From positions 78,482-142,481 of the forward strand of contig CAKRIN010000003.1 of assembly GCA_934343805.1 (NCBI GenBank): a stretch of DNA of 64,000 bases. The letters are read 5' to 3'. The position numbers and the translations under genes are program-made. This DNA comes from an uncultured Lachnospira sp. (GTDB taxonomy: Bacteria; Bacillota; Clostridia; Lachnospirales; Lachnospiraceae). The notes beneath the pieces are model-generated. The model did not search any database, had not been told where the DNA came from, and saw only the letters and a list, made by a program, of their open reading frames with translations. Shown piece after piece: positions 37,431 through 45,134 of the stretch (within the stretch, counting starts at the first letter, position 1; each line of letters begins with the position of its first letter).

Positions 37431-37661
37431 ATGAAAGAATTAGTGGAAATTATCGCTAAGGCACTAGTTGATAATCCGGATGAGGTTGTAGTAACAGAAA
37501 CTGATAAAGATAAGGCACTTGTTGTCAATCTTAAGGTTGCTCCTTCGGATATGGGCAAGGTTATCGGCAAGTCTGGTAGAATTGCCAAGTCAATAAGAGC
37601 AGTTGTTTCAGCTGCAGCTTCTAAGAGCGACAAGAAAGTGATTGTTGAAATTGATAACTAA
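37431..37661 (+). CDS. khpA: KH-domain RNA-binding protein KhpA (YlqC)
   Basis: A 76-residue single KH domain with the loop GKSGRIAKS (GxxG) near residues 45-53. KhpA pairs with KhpB (Jag/EloR) in Firmicutes to bind RNA and affect cell size and division. The ATG at 37431 follows GGAGGTG by 9 bases. The position between rpsP and rimM matches Bacillus ylqC. Confidence 0.93.
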   Translation: MKELVEIIAKALVDNPDEVVVTETDKDKALVVNLKVAPSDMGKVIGKSGRIAKSIRAVVSAAASKSDKKVIVEIDN

Positions 37662-37678
37662 ACAAACACTACTGTCTA

Positions 37679-37708
37679 AGGCAGCCTTTCGGGGCTGTCT
37701 GTTTTGTT
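37679..37708 (+). terminator. Hairpin between khpA and rimM
   Basis: An 8-bp GC-rich stem (37679-37686 with 37693-37700, one wobble pair) is followed by GTTTTGTT. It looks like a weak terminator that would set rimM lower than rpsP-khpA, or an RNA-processing hairpin. Confidence 0.6.
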
Positions 37709-37745
37709 ATTTTAATATTCATTTATGCCAGAATGGAGAATTTAA

Positions 37746-38264
37746 GTGGAAGATATGTTAAGAGTCGGGGTTATTACATCAACCCATGGAATAAAAGGCG
37801 AAGTCAAAGTTTTTCCTACAACTGATGACCCACTTCGTTTTAAAAAGCTTAAGAAATGTGTTATCGATGGAAAGAGAGAACAGGTTGCTGTCTCTGTATC
37901 TTCAGTTAAGTTCTTTAAACAGTATGTTATTCTAAAGTTTAAAGAATTTGATGACATCAATGATATAGAAAAATACACAAAATGCGACTTACTCGTTTCA
38001 AGAGAAGACGCTGTTAAACTTGAGCCGGGAGAATACTTTATATGTGACCTTGTCGGTCTTCAGGTTATAACGGATGAAGGTAAACATCTTGGCGTACTGA
38101 AAGATGTTTTGGAAACAGGCGCTAATAATGTATATGAAGTAGAGGCAGATAATGGCGAAACCTATTTGATTCCGGTTATTGACCAGTGTATATTAAACCA
38201 TGATCTGGATAAAGGAACGATTACAGTTCATATTTTACCAGGTCTCTTGGATATTAATAAATAA
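37746..38264 (+). CDS. rimM: 16S rRNA processing protein RimM
   Basis: A 172-residue ribosome maturation factor that binds S19 and helps form the 30S head. The N-terminal RimM domain starts EDMLRVGVITSTHGIKGEVKV, and the C-terminal PRC-barrel domain includes EPGEYFICDLVGLQV. I chose GTG at 37746, with GGAG 8 bases upstream, because the extra MED is family-typical. ATG at 37755 is the alternative. trmD, normally the next gene, is absent; rplS follows. Confidence 0.95.
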   Translation: MEDMLRVGVITSTHGIKGEVKVFPTTDDPLRFKKLKKCVIDGKREQVAVSVSSVKFFKQYVILKFKEFDDINDIEKYTKCDLLVSREDAVKLEPGEYFICDLVGLQVITDEGKHLGVLKDVLETGANNVYEVEADNGETYLIPVIDQCILNHDLDKGTITVHILPGLLDINK

Positions 38265-38286
38265 TAAAGAAAATGTATTTTTAGTC

Positions 38287-38315
38287 TTGCATTATTAGCA
38301 GGATTATGGTAATCT
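38287..38315 (+). promoter_or_regulatory. Candidate promoter of rplS
   Basis: TTGCAT (38287-38292) and TAATCT (38310-38315) are separated by 17 bases in the rimM-rplS gap. It would let rplS be transcribed on its own with a leader of about 70 bases. Confidence 0.5.
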
Positions 38316-38321
38316 TATCAA

Positions 38322-38393
38322 GTTGTGAGAAAAGGGATGGTCCTCTGTTACAGAACCTGTATTAAGAACATCATAATATTAAGGAGGTCACAC
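38322..38393 (+). ncRNA. Putative L19-type 5' leader of rplS
   Basis: The 72-base leader can form a closing pair between GATG (38336-38339) and CATC (38369-38372) and an inner TACAG/CTGTA hairpin (38349-38361), just before AAGGAGG. Firmicutes rplS transcripts often carry an autogenous L19 leader, and the position and compact fold fit. The match to that family is from memory only and needs a covariance search. Confidence 0.35.
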
Positions 38394-38741
38394 ATGAATA
38401 CAATTATTAAGAACATCGAAGATGCTCAGCTTAAGGCTCAGGCTCCTGAGTTCAGAGTTGGTGATACTGTAAGAGTATCAGCTAAGATTAAGGAAGGAAA
38501 CCGTGAAAGAATTCAGGTTTTCGAGGGAACTGTATTAAAGAAGCAGGGTACTGGCGTTAGAGCTACATTTACTGTAAGAAAGATTTCTAACGGCGTTGGC
38601 GTTGAGAAGACATGGCCATTACACTCACCTATCGTAGAAAAGGTTGATGTTGTAAGACGTGGTAAGGCTAGACGTGCTAAGCTTAACTACTTAAGACAGA
38701 GAACAGGTAAGGCTGCTAAGGTTAAGGAATTAGTTAGATAA
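38394..38741 (+). CDS. rplS: 50S ribosomal protein L19
   Basis: A 115-residue large-subunit protein at the 30S-50S interface. [20 protein letters not shown] and [10 protein letters not shown] are typical of L19, and the C-terminus is strongly basic. AAGGAGG lies about 7 bases before the ATG at 38394. Codon use is biased as expected. It follows rimM without trmD and ends in a strong terminator. Confidence 0.98.
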   Translation: MNTIIKNIEDAQLKAQAPEFRVGDTVRVSAKIKEGNRERIQVFEGTVLKKQGTGVRATFTVRKISNGVGVEKTWPLHSPIVEKVDVVRRGKARRAKLNYLRQRTGKAAKVKELVR

Positions 38742-38750
38742 TTTGTTTTC

Positions 38751-38782
38751 AAAAAAGGGACATTTTTATGTCCCTTTTTTTA
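38751..38782 (+). terminator. Terminator after rplS
   Basis: A 13-bp stem (38751-38763 with 38768-38780) with a TTTT loop, A-rich left flank and T-rich tail. It may act in both directions but only forward genes are nearby. Confidence 0.85.
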
Positions 38783-38806
38783 TAATACTAAAAGGAATGT
38801 GAAATT

Positions 38807-39367
38807 ATGAGATTTTTTCAGAGAAGATATCAGGAAAATACTAAACTTCTTAACATATGCAAATATGTTTCAGATGTTATGCTTGTAATAGTTACTGCTT
38901 ATATACTGGTTACCTTTTTATGTTGCAGGACTAATGTTGTCGGCAATTCAATGAATGATACGCTTACTAATAATGATACGGTGCTTGTGAACAGGATATC
39001 ATATGCATTTACCGGTCCTGACAGATATGACTGTATTGCATTTGAACAGGATTCTGTTGATTCATCAAAAATATATATAAAAAGAGTTATTGGCCTTCCG
39101 GGGGAAACCGTCCAGATAAAAGATGGAAAAGTATATATTAATGGAGAGCAGTTAAATGACGATATTAATGATATATCAATACTTACACCGGGAGTTGCTG
39201 TTAATCCATATACTCTTTCTAAAGATGAATATTTTGTTCTTGGGGATAACAGAAATAACAGTGAAGACAGCCGCTTTGCGAGTGTTGGAATGGTTAAGAA
39301 ATCAAATATTGTTGGAAAAGTCTGGATGGTAATTGAACCATTTTCATCATTTGGTTTTATAAAATAA
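38807..39367 (+). CDS. lepB: Signal peptidase I
   Basis: A 186-residue membrane-anchored serine protease that removes signal peptides from exported proteins. A single N-terminal transmembrane segment (about 21-40) is followed by the catalytic Ser48 in GNSMNDT and Lys92 in YIKRVIGLPGE. The GDNRNNSEDSR box lies near the C-terminus. This is the compact Gram-positive type. AAAGGAA precedes the ATG. It lies between rplS and rbgA, a conserved clostridial position. Confidence 0.96.
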   Translation: MRFFQRRYQENTKLLNICKYVSDVMLVIVTAYILVTFLCCRTNVVGNSMNDTLTNNDTVLVNRISYAFTGPDRYDCIAFEQDSVDSSKIYIKRVIGLPGETVQIKDGKVYINGEQLNDDINDISILTPGVAVNPYTLSKDEYFVLGDNRNNSEDSRFASVGMVKKSNIVGKVWMVIEPFSSFGFIK

Positions 39368-39425
39368 TTAATTGAGGTCAGTGTTGAAAATCAGAGATTT
39401 TTCAATTACAGGAATGGAGATTAAC

Positions 39426-40325
39426 GTGGAAGAAAAGAAGAGAGCAATTAACTGGTATCCTGGTCATATGACCAAAGCCAGAAGAATGATGGAAGAAGAT
39501 ATTAAGCTTATTGATCTTGTCATAGAAATTGTTGATGCAAGAATTCCCTTAAGCAGCAGAAATCCTGATATAGATAAGCTTGCAAAGAATAAAGCAAGGA
39601 TTGTATTATTAAATAAAGCAGATCTTGCAGATGATTCAGTTACTGATGAATGGATTGATTACTTTAAGAAAAAGAATTTTTATTGTCTTAAACTTAATTC
39701 AAGGCTTAACGTAAGTAACAGGGCTGTTAATAATCTTATCACTACAGCATGCGCTGCTAAAATTGAGAAAGACAAAGCAAAAGGAATAAAGAACAGATCA
39801 ATAAAAGCTATGATTGTTGGAATACCTAATGTTGGTAAATCTACGTTTATTAATTCTTTTACAGGAAGAAAAAGTGCTAAAACAGGAAATAAGCCAGGTG
39901 TTACCAAAGGAAAACAGTGGATTAGAATTAACGGAAGTGTTGAGCTTTTAGATACTCCGGGAATACTGTGGCCAAAGATTGAAGACCGTAATGTCGGTGA
40001 ACGTCTTGCTATGATTGGTTCGATTAATGATCAGATTCTTAATATTGAAGAACTTGCACTTAATACAATCAAATATCTTAATAATAATTATAAGGATATG
40101 CTTTTTGAAAGATATGATATTACAGAAAGTATTTTTCAGAATATTGATACAGATACAATGATGAACCCTGAAAATGCATATGCACTCTGTATTATGGATC
40201 ATATAGCCAGAAAACGTGGATGCCTGAAAAAAGGCGGAGACACAGATTATGAAAAGGCAGCTGCATGTATACTTGATGATTTCAGGGAAGGAAAGACTGG
40301 CAGAATATCCCTTGAAAGACCATAG
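39426..40325 (+). CDS. rbgA: Ribosome biogenesis GTPase RbgA (YlqF)
   Basis: A circularly permuted GTPase needed for late 50S assembly. Motifs come in permuted order: G4 LNKADL, then G1 GIPNVGKSTFIN, then G3 DTPGI. The start INWYPGHMTKARR is family-typical. I chose GTG at 39426 because GGAG lies 6 bases upstream and only a few residues precede NWYPGHMTK. An ATG at 39414, a GTG at 39381 and TTGs at 39384 and 39372 are in-frame alternatives adding up to 18 residues. rnhB follows, as in Bacillus. Confidence 0.93.
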   Translation: MEEKKRAINWYPGHMTKARRMMEEDIKLIDLVIEIVDARIPLSSRNPDIDKLAKNKARIVLLNKADLADDSVTDEWIDYFKKKNFYCLKLNSRLNVSNRAVNNLITTACAAKIEKDKAKGIKNRSIKAMIVGIPNVGKSTFINSFTGRKSAKTGNKPGVTKGKQWIRINGSVELLDTPGILWPKIEDRNVGERLAMIGSINDQILNIEELALNTIKYLNNNYKDMLFERYDITESIFQNIDTDTMMNPENAYALCIMDHIARKRGCLKKGGDTDYEKAAACILDDFREGKTGRISLERP

Positions 40326-40357
40326 TTCCTTATTAATTATGTGCGGAAGGTAAAACA

Positions 40358-41014
40358 ATGACTTTAAAAGAAGAACGCGAGTTAAAAAAACAGGCAAAGC
40401 TTGAAGCAGAAAAAGAACGAATTGAATTAATGCGTGAATATGAAGAAAAATATGACAATTATTCATATATATGTGGAATTGATGAGGCAGGAAGAGGTCC
40501 ACTTGCGGGACCTGTTGTTGCAGGAGCTGTTATTCTTCCTAAAGGTAAGCGTATTTTATATGTTAATGACTCTAAAAAATTAAGTGAGAAAAAACGTAAT
40601 GAACTGTATGATGTGATAAAAGAAGAAGCGTTATCGTATGGAATTGGAATTGTCTCTCCTGAAAGAATAGATGAAATCAATATATTGCAGGCAACATACG
40701 AGGCAATGCGTCAGGCTGTCAGCCAACTGAATGTATTACCTGATATTCTTCTTAATGATGCAGTAACAATTCCAGGAATTGACGTCAGACAGATTCCCAT
40801 AATAAAAGGTGATGCTAAAAGCCTTACAATTGCATCTGCAAGTATTCTTGCCAAGGTAACAAGGGACCGGATGATGACAGAATATGATTCATTATATCCT
40901 GAATATGGTTTTGCAAAACACAAAGGCTATGGTACAAAGGCACATATAGAAGCTATTAAAGAATATGGTGCATGTCCGATTCATAGAAAAACATTTATCA
41001 AGAATTTTATTTAG
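40358..41014 (+). CDS. rnhB: Ribonuclease HII
   Basis: Removes RNA, including single ribonucleotides, from RNA-DNA hybrids. The 218 residues contain GIDEAGRGPLAGPVVAGAV, with catalytic D42 and E43. A charged N-terminal extension of about 35 residues (KEERELKKQAKLEAEKE) precedes it, as in other Firmicutes. GGAAGG precedes the ATG. It follows rbgA and precedes the FliK-like gene, matching the Bacillus rbgA-rnhB-ylqG-ylqH order. Confidence 0.96.
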   Translation: MTLKEERELKKQAKLEAEKERIELMREYEEKYDNYSYICGIDEAGRGPLAGPVVAGAVILPKGKRILYVNDSKKLSEKKRNELYDVIKEEALSYGIGIVSPERIDEINILQATYEAMRQAVSQLNVLPDILLNDAVTIPGIDVRQIPIIKGDAKSLTIASASILAKVTRDRMMTEYDSLYPEYGFAKHKGYGTKAHIEAIKEYGACPIHRKTFIKNFI

Positions 41015-41023
41015 GTGAATTAG

Positions 41024-42571
41024 ATGAATATTAATATGTCCGATTTATTCAAAAACAGCATAACATCCAATAATGTACAGACAGGATCTTTAGATAATTC
41101 TTCATTGACAGGTGAAATATCTGCTGATACTAAAGATTCTGCTATGTCTGATTGCATGAAATTTCTCAATTCGTTAATGAATGGTGATACATTTACCGGA
41201 TTCATAAGCCAGTTGAAAGATAATAATGTTTTAATTACCATGAATAATGGCATGCAGATATCAGCACGACTGACAGATGGCAGTTTTATAAACAGCGGAC
41301 AGAATATAACATTTGTTGTAGAAAATAATAATAATAACCAGATTACAATAAAACCTATGCTTGCGAATGAACAGCAGTCTGTTCTGATTGACAGAGTACT
41401 TTCCGCTTCTGATCTTAGTGCTACCCAGGAAAATATTGATCTTGTTAAAGAACTTCTTAATCTTGGAATGTCTGTTGATTCTGGAACTGTAAGCCAGCTT
41501 GCAAAATATGCTGTCCAGTATCCTGATGCTGACATTAATACTCTGGCTAATCTTTATCGTCTGGATATACCTGTTAATGATAGTAATATTAACGAATTCA
41601 GGTTATACAGCCAGTTTAACGGTAAAATAGAAGGACTTATGTCAGAACTGGAAAACAGTATAATCAATGATTATAATTCTGATAATAATCCCGATATTTT
41701 AAAAACTGTTATTTCATCTTTATATGATGGAATAAGTGCAGATAAATCCTCTTTATCTGCAGCTTCAGATATTCTTTCAGATGAAGCTGCAGATTATCTT
41801 CAAAGTATCATTAATAATACTGAGGGAATGGAAAATACTGATATCAGAAATATGTCTGTCAAAGACCTTTTGGAGCATATAACAGCCAAAGGCAAAGATG
41901 ACGGCAACAATAGCACAATCTCTGATGCGGTTAACTCTAAAGCATTTAAAGAGCTTTTACATGCTGCATTTAATGATACTATGAAACTTACCCCTAAAGA
42001 CATCCAGTCAGGTGAAACTGCTGTAAGTTCATATTATAAGCGAATCCGCAAAAATATTGGCAATATTGAAGATTCTATTAAGGACTCTGACTCCAAAGCT
42101 CCTGAAATGCAAAAGAGCCTTTCAGATATAAAGAGCAATATAGATTTCATGAATGATCTTAATAAAAATATGACATATTTTCAGATGCCAATAAAATTCT
42201 CAGAAAGTGAAGGCAATGGTGAACTATATGTTTTTACTAATAAGAAAAATCTTGCTAATCACTCAGATAATATAAGTGCCATGCTCCATCTCGACATGGA
42301 AAACCTGAAATCAATGGATATATATGTTAATCTTTCTTCAGGCAATAATGTATCTACTAATTTTGTTCTGGAATCAGAAGAATTACTGGATTTCGTATAT
42401 CAGCATATAGATAAGCTTAACAAGAGACTTGAACAATTAGGATATAATACTCATTTTGAAATGAAGGTTGCAAAAGATCCGGATGAAAGATTTGATTTTG
42501 TTAAAGATTTTATTGAAGCTGAGACAAAACCATCAACTAAAGGACAATATATATTTGATGTAAAAGCCTGA
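41024..42571 (+). CDS. FliK-like hook-length-control domain protein (YlqG-like)
   Basis: A 515-residue protein with low-complexity, Asn/Ser/Asp-rich N-terminal and middle parts. A C-terminal domain (about 385-500) includes YFQMPIKFSESEGNGELYVFT and a helix ending KLNKRLEQLGY, which resembles the Flg_hook domain of FliK. The gene lies directly upstream of an FlhB C-terminal homologue, as ylqG-ylqH do in Bacillus after rnhB. No other flagellar genes are nearby. The role is unknown; a link to a type III export apparatus is inferred from FliK-FlhB pairing. AGGTG precedes the ATG. Confidence 0.72.
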   Translation: MNINMSDLFKNSITSNNVQTGSLDNSSLTGEISADTKDSAMSDCMKFLNSLMNGDTFTGFISQLKDNNVLITMNNGMQISARLTDGSFINSGQNITFVVENNNNNQITIKPMLANEQQSVLIDRVLSASDLSATQENIDLVKELLNLGMSVDSGTVSQLAKYAVQYPDADINTLANLYRLDIPVNDSNINEFRLYSQFNGKIEGLMSELENSIINDYNSDNNPDILKTVISSLYDGISADKSSLSAASDILSDEAADYLQSIINNTEGMENTDIRNMSVKDLLEHITAKGKDDGNNSTISDAVNSKAFKELLHAAFNDTMKLTPKDIQSGETAVSSYYKRIRKNIGNIEDSIKDSDSKAPEMQKSLSDIKSNIDFMNDLNKNMTYFQMPIKFSESEGNGELYVFTNKKNLANHSDNISAMLHLDMENLKSMDIYVNLSSGNNVSTNFVLESEELLDFVYQHIDKLNKRLEQLGYNTHFEMKVAKDPDERFDFVKDFIEAETKPSTKGQYIFDVKA

Positions 42572-42596
42572 AATAAGCAGGCAGACAGGAGCAAAT

Positions 42597-42887
42597 ATGA
42601 GCGATAACAATAATGGTAATAAACCGAAAATAGCGGTTGCACTGGAATATACACCTGGCGAACAGGCACCTAAAATACTTGCAACAGGACGCGGACATAT
42701 CGCTGAAGCTATTATTGAAAAGGCTGGCGAATCAGATGTTCCGGTATATGAAGACTCCAAGCTTGCCAATACTTTATCCAAGCTTGAAATAGGGGAGATG
42801 ATTCCCCCAGAGCTTTATACTGTTGTAGCAGAAATCCTCGTGTTTGTTGATGATTGTGATAAAATCAAAGGGAAAATGGGCAGATAA
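42597..42887 (+). CDS. FlhB C-terminal-domain-like protein (YlqH/FhlB family)
   Basis: A 96-residue cytoplasmic protein that matches only the C-terminal domain of FlhB/EscU: KPKIAVALEYTPGEQAP, then GRGHIAEAIIEKA, VPVYEDSKLANTLSKLEIGEMIPPELY. The transmembrane half of FlhB is absent, and the NPTH autocleavage site is replaced by NKPK, so it should not self-cleave. It follows the FliK-like gene and overlaps yraN by one base (TAATG). It may be an adaptor that exchanges for the FlhB C-terminus; that is a hypothesis. AGGAGC precedes the ATG. Confidence 0.88.
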   Translation: MSDNNNGNKPKIAVALEYTPGEQAPKILATGRGHIAEAIIEKAGESDVPVYEDSKLANTLSKLEIGEMIPPELYTVVAEILVFVDDCDKIKGKMGR

Positions 42888-43228
42888 TGAATAAAAGATT
42901 AATAGGTGCCAGAAAAGAGCAGCTTGTCACAGAATATCTGATTGATAATAATTACGTTATACTTGAACGAAATTATCAGACAAAAACTGGTGAGATTGAT
43001 ATTATAGCGAAAGATGATAATTGTATCGTTTTTATTGAGGTTAAGTTCAGGAGTAGTTCCAGGTATGGTTCTTCTCTTGATGCTGTTAATTACAGAAAAC
43101 AACAGACAATCAGACATGTTGCAAGAATTTATCTTTCAACAAGATACAAAAGTCTTGATATTCCTTGCAGATTTGATGTTATAGGTATGGATGGTAATAA
43201 CATTACCCATATAAAAAATGCTTTCTAA
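42887..43228 (+). CDS. YraN family endonuclease-like protein (UPF0102)
   Basis: A 113-residue protein with the PD-(D/E)xK-type core GEIDIIAKDDNCIVFIEVKFR (split as GEIDIIA and FIEVKFR). The family is widespread and next to rnhB in many genomes; its nuclease substrate is not settled. The ATG overlaps the stop of the FlhB-like gene, so it is coupled. Length and motif are normal. Confidence 0.92.
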   Translation: MNKRLIGARKEQLVTEYLIDNNYVILERNYQTKTGEIDIIAKDDNCIVFIEVKFRSSSRYGSSLDAVNYRKQQTIRHVARIYLSTRYKSLDIPCRFDVIGMDGNNITHIKNAF

Positions 43229-43240
43229 AGGAGCAGTGTT

Positions 43241-44125
43241 ATGAATATTAATTATATTAATACTGATAAAATTTTTAAAGGACTCAAAAAGGCAGTTATA
43301 CATAATTCAACAAGAATTAGTGTTACAAATAACATTCCATATATTGAATTTACGCCTTTTGATAAATTCGACTGGGTAAAATTACATTTCTCTACACGCC
43401 TTGGCGGTGTAAGTTCTGGAATATATTCAAGCATGAATTTTTCGTTTGATCGTGGAGATTCATACGACAACGTATTAAGTAATTACGAACTTTTTCTGGA
43501 TACAATGGATTTGGAAACAAGCAATTGTGTATGTACTAAACAGACACATACAGTTAATGTGATGGAAGCAGATTACTCAATGGCGGGAATGGGAATAACA
43601 AAGCCACGCAGCTATGATAATATAGACGGACTTATTACTAACAAAAAGAATCTGTGTCTTGTTACATACTTTGCTGATTGTGTGCCTGTTTTCTTCGTTG
43701 ATCCGGTCAACAGATGCATAGGTGCATCACATTCGGGATGGCGTGGCACAGTTGGTAATATAACACATGAAACTGTACAGCTTATGTCATCTGTTTATGG
43801 TTCAAGACCAGAAGATCTCCATACATTTATAGGACCATCCATATGTCAGCAGTGCTATGAAGTTGATGAGAATGTTGCATCACAGTTTGCTGACTCATAT
43901 TCTGGAAATGAAGCAGATGCAGTTATAAAAGTAAAAGGCAATGGTAAGTATCTGTTAAATCTGCAGGCTGCCAATTATTTTAATATGGTTCATGAAGGGA
44001 TTAATCCTGAAAATATTGGGATAACTGATATATGTACCAGCTGTAACAGCAATTTATTGTTTTCACACAGGGCATCCCATGGGAAAAGAGGAGTGCTGTG
44101 CGGATTTATGAGTATATGCAGATAA
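43241..44125 (+). CDS. pgeF: Laccase-domain purine nucleosidase/peptidoglycan editing factor PgeF
   Basis: A 294-residue protein of the YfiH/PgeF (DUF152) family. Metal-binding motifs are visible in TKQTHTVNV, FADCVPVFF and ASHSGWRGTV. Relatives are reported as polyphenol oxidases, purine nucleoside-processing enzymes and factors preventing misincorporation into peptidoglycan precursors. The N-terminal 40 residues vary. AAAGGAGC precedes the ATG. It ends the rnhB-yraN run at a bidirectional terminator. Confidence 0.9.
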   Translation: MNINYINTDKIFKGLKKAVIHNSTRISVTNNIPYIEFTPFDKFDWVKLHFSTRLGGVSSGIYSSMNFSFDRGDSYDNVLSNYELFLDTMDLETSNCVCTKQTHTVNVMEADYSMAGMGITKPRSYDNIDGLITNKKNLCLVTYFADCVPVFFVDPVNRCIGASHSGWRGTVGNITHETVQLMSSVYGSRPEDLHTFIGPSICQQCYEVDENVASQFADSYSGNEADAVIKVKGNGKYLLNLQAANYFNMVHEGINPENIGITDICTSCNSNLLFSHRASHGKRGVLCGFMSICR

Positions 44126-44128
44126 CAT

Positions 44129-44171
44129 AAAATGAAGGACTCACTGATTAACATGTGAGTCCTTCATTTTT
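44129..44171. terminator. Bidirectional terminator between pgeF and the reverse-strand gene
   Basis: A perfect 16-bp stem (44129-44144 with 44155-44170), 10-base loop and T/A tracts lies between convergent genes. The right arm overlaps the stop codon of the reverse-strand gene. Confidence 0.88.
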
Positions 44172-45000
44172 ATTTATTATGTTTTTCTTTGTATTCAGCC
44201 CTTAACTGAGCTTCCTCTGATGTAAGCTTAGCTCTTCCTTTTTTTCCAACCTTTGTTATAAGAAAATATATAGCAAGAAGAATTACTATTGGTATTCCAA
44301 CTGTCAGAATAGTTGAAAGTGTTTCTGTAAAAATACCATTTTCAAATACAGACTTTCTGACATTAGTATACTGAGCTGAATTAATCATATATTCAATATC
44401 ATCTGTCATATCTGATGTTATCTGGTTTTCTTTTGACTGAAGAGAATATATGTAAATATATCCCCTTGTTACTGTGTAATATTTTCTCGTATATATTGTA
44501 CCATTCTCGCTTGAAACAGATGTAACATCTGTTCTGAAATAAGGATGATTATTAATGATATCAATATTGTTATCTGTCATTGTCTCTGATAATGAGTCAT
44601 CACTTTTAGATTCTTCTGAAGATATATATTCCTTAAAATAATTATCCAGAGTATCTTTATCGAGTTCATCAAGATCAGGTAAAGATGATCCTGCTTTCAT
44701 GCCAACAACAGCAATTTCATATGAAATGTCATCTGAAAAAGCCTCAAGATATATATTAGAAGCTTTCATTGCATTCTGAACTTCATTGGCATCATTAGCA
44801 CCTATTTTTTCAAGATATGCATTATTGCCAGTCGTAGTCTGTGTAAAACATATCAGTCCTTCCGGAACAGAAATTTTAAGATCTATTGCAGAGAATTTGT
44901 ATGTTTTGTCTGCTGCCACAGATACCAGTGGGGGAATAGCAAACATTATTATTGCAAGTACAATAGAACAAAAAGTGAATATTTTATTGGATTTTTTCAC
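44170..45000 (-). CDS. Exported, C-terminally membrane-anchored protein of unknown function
   Basis: A 276-residue protein with a signal peptide (about 1-29), an extracellular domain (about 30-225) and a C-terminal transmembrane segment (TILTVGIPIVILLAIYFLI) with a basic cytoplasmic tail ending EEAQLRAEYKEKHNK. The outer domain (IDLKISVPEGLICF, then HPYFRTDVTS) vaguely recalls PsbP/DUF1795-type folds. I chose GTG at 45000, with GGAGGTG just upstream, over an ATG at 45048 before the ribosome site. It is divergent from der with overlapping promoters. No function is proposed. Confidence 0.78.
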   Translation of the reverse strand: MKKSNKIFTFCSIVLAIIMFAIPPLVSVAADKTYKFSAIDLKISVPEGLICFTQTTTGNNAYLEKIGANDANEVQNAMKASNIYLEAFSDDISYEIAVVGMKAGSSLPDLDELDKDTLDNYFKEYISSEESKSDDSLSETMTDNNIDIINNHPYFRTDVTSVSSENGTIYTRKYYTVTRGYIYIYSLQSKENQITSDMTDDIEYMINSAQYTNVRKSVFENGIFTETLSTILTVGIPIVILLAIYFLITKVGKKGRAKLTSEEAQLRAEYKEKHNK

Positions 45001-45038
45001 AAATACACCTCCGAAACCGCATGAAATCAATATTTTGT

Positions 45039-45067
45039 ATGATATCACAGCGCTTTACAAAAAGCAA
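45039..45067 (-). promoter_or_regulatory. Promoter of the reverse-strand membrane-anchored protein
   Basis: On the reverse strand, TTGCTT (45067-45062) and TATCAT (45044-45039) are separated by 17 bases. Its -35 region interleaves with that of the der promoter. Confidence 0.55.
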
Positions 45068-45082
45068 TGGAACTGATATTAT
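45054..45082 (+). promoter_or_regulatory. Promoter of der-plsY-gpsA
   Basis: TTTACA (45054-45059) and TATTAT (45077-45082) are separated by 17 bases. The leader to der is about 45 bases. The -35 lies within the spacer of the opposing promoter. Confidence 0.6.
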
Positions 45083-45134
45083 ATTATAGATTGCGTGTAT
45101 TAATTTTTTATAAATTAAGAAAGAGGATATTATT

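Noticed and set aside
39948..40502. 184-codon reverse-strand open frame over rbgA and rnhB
   Set aside because: It lies antisense to two conserved genes and its translation is low-complexity and hydrophobic without any motif.
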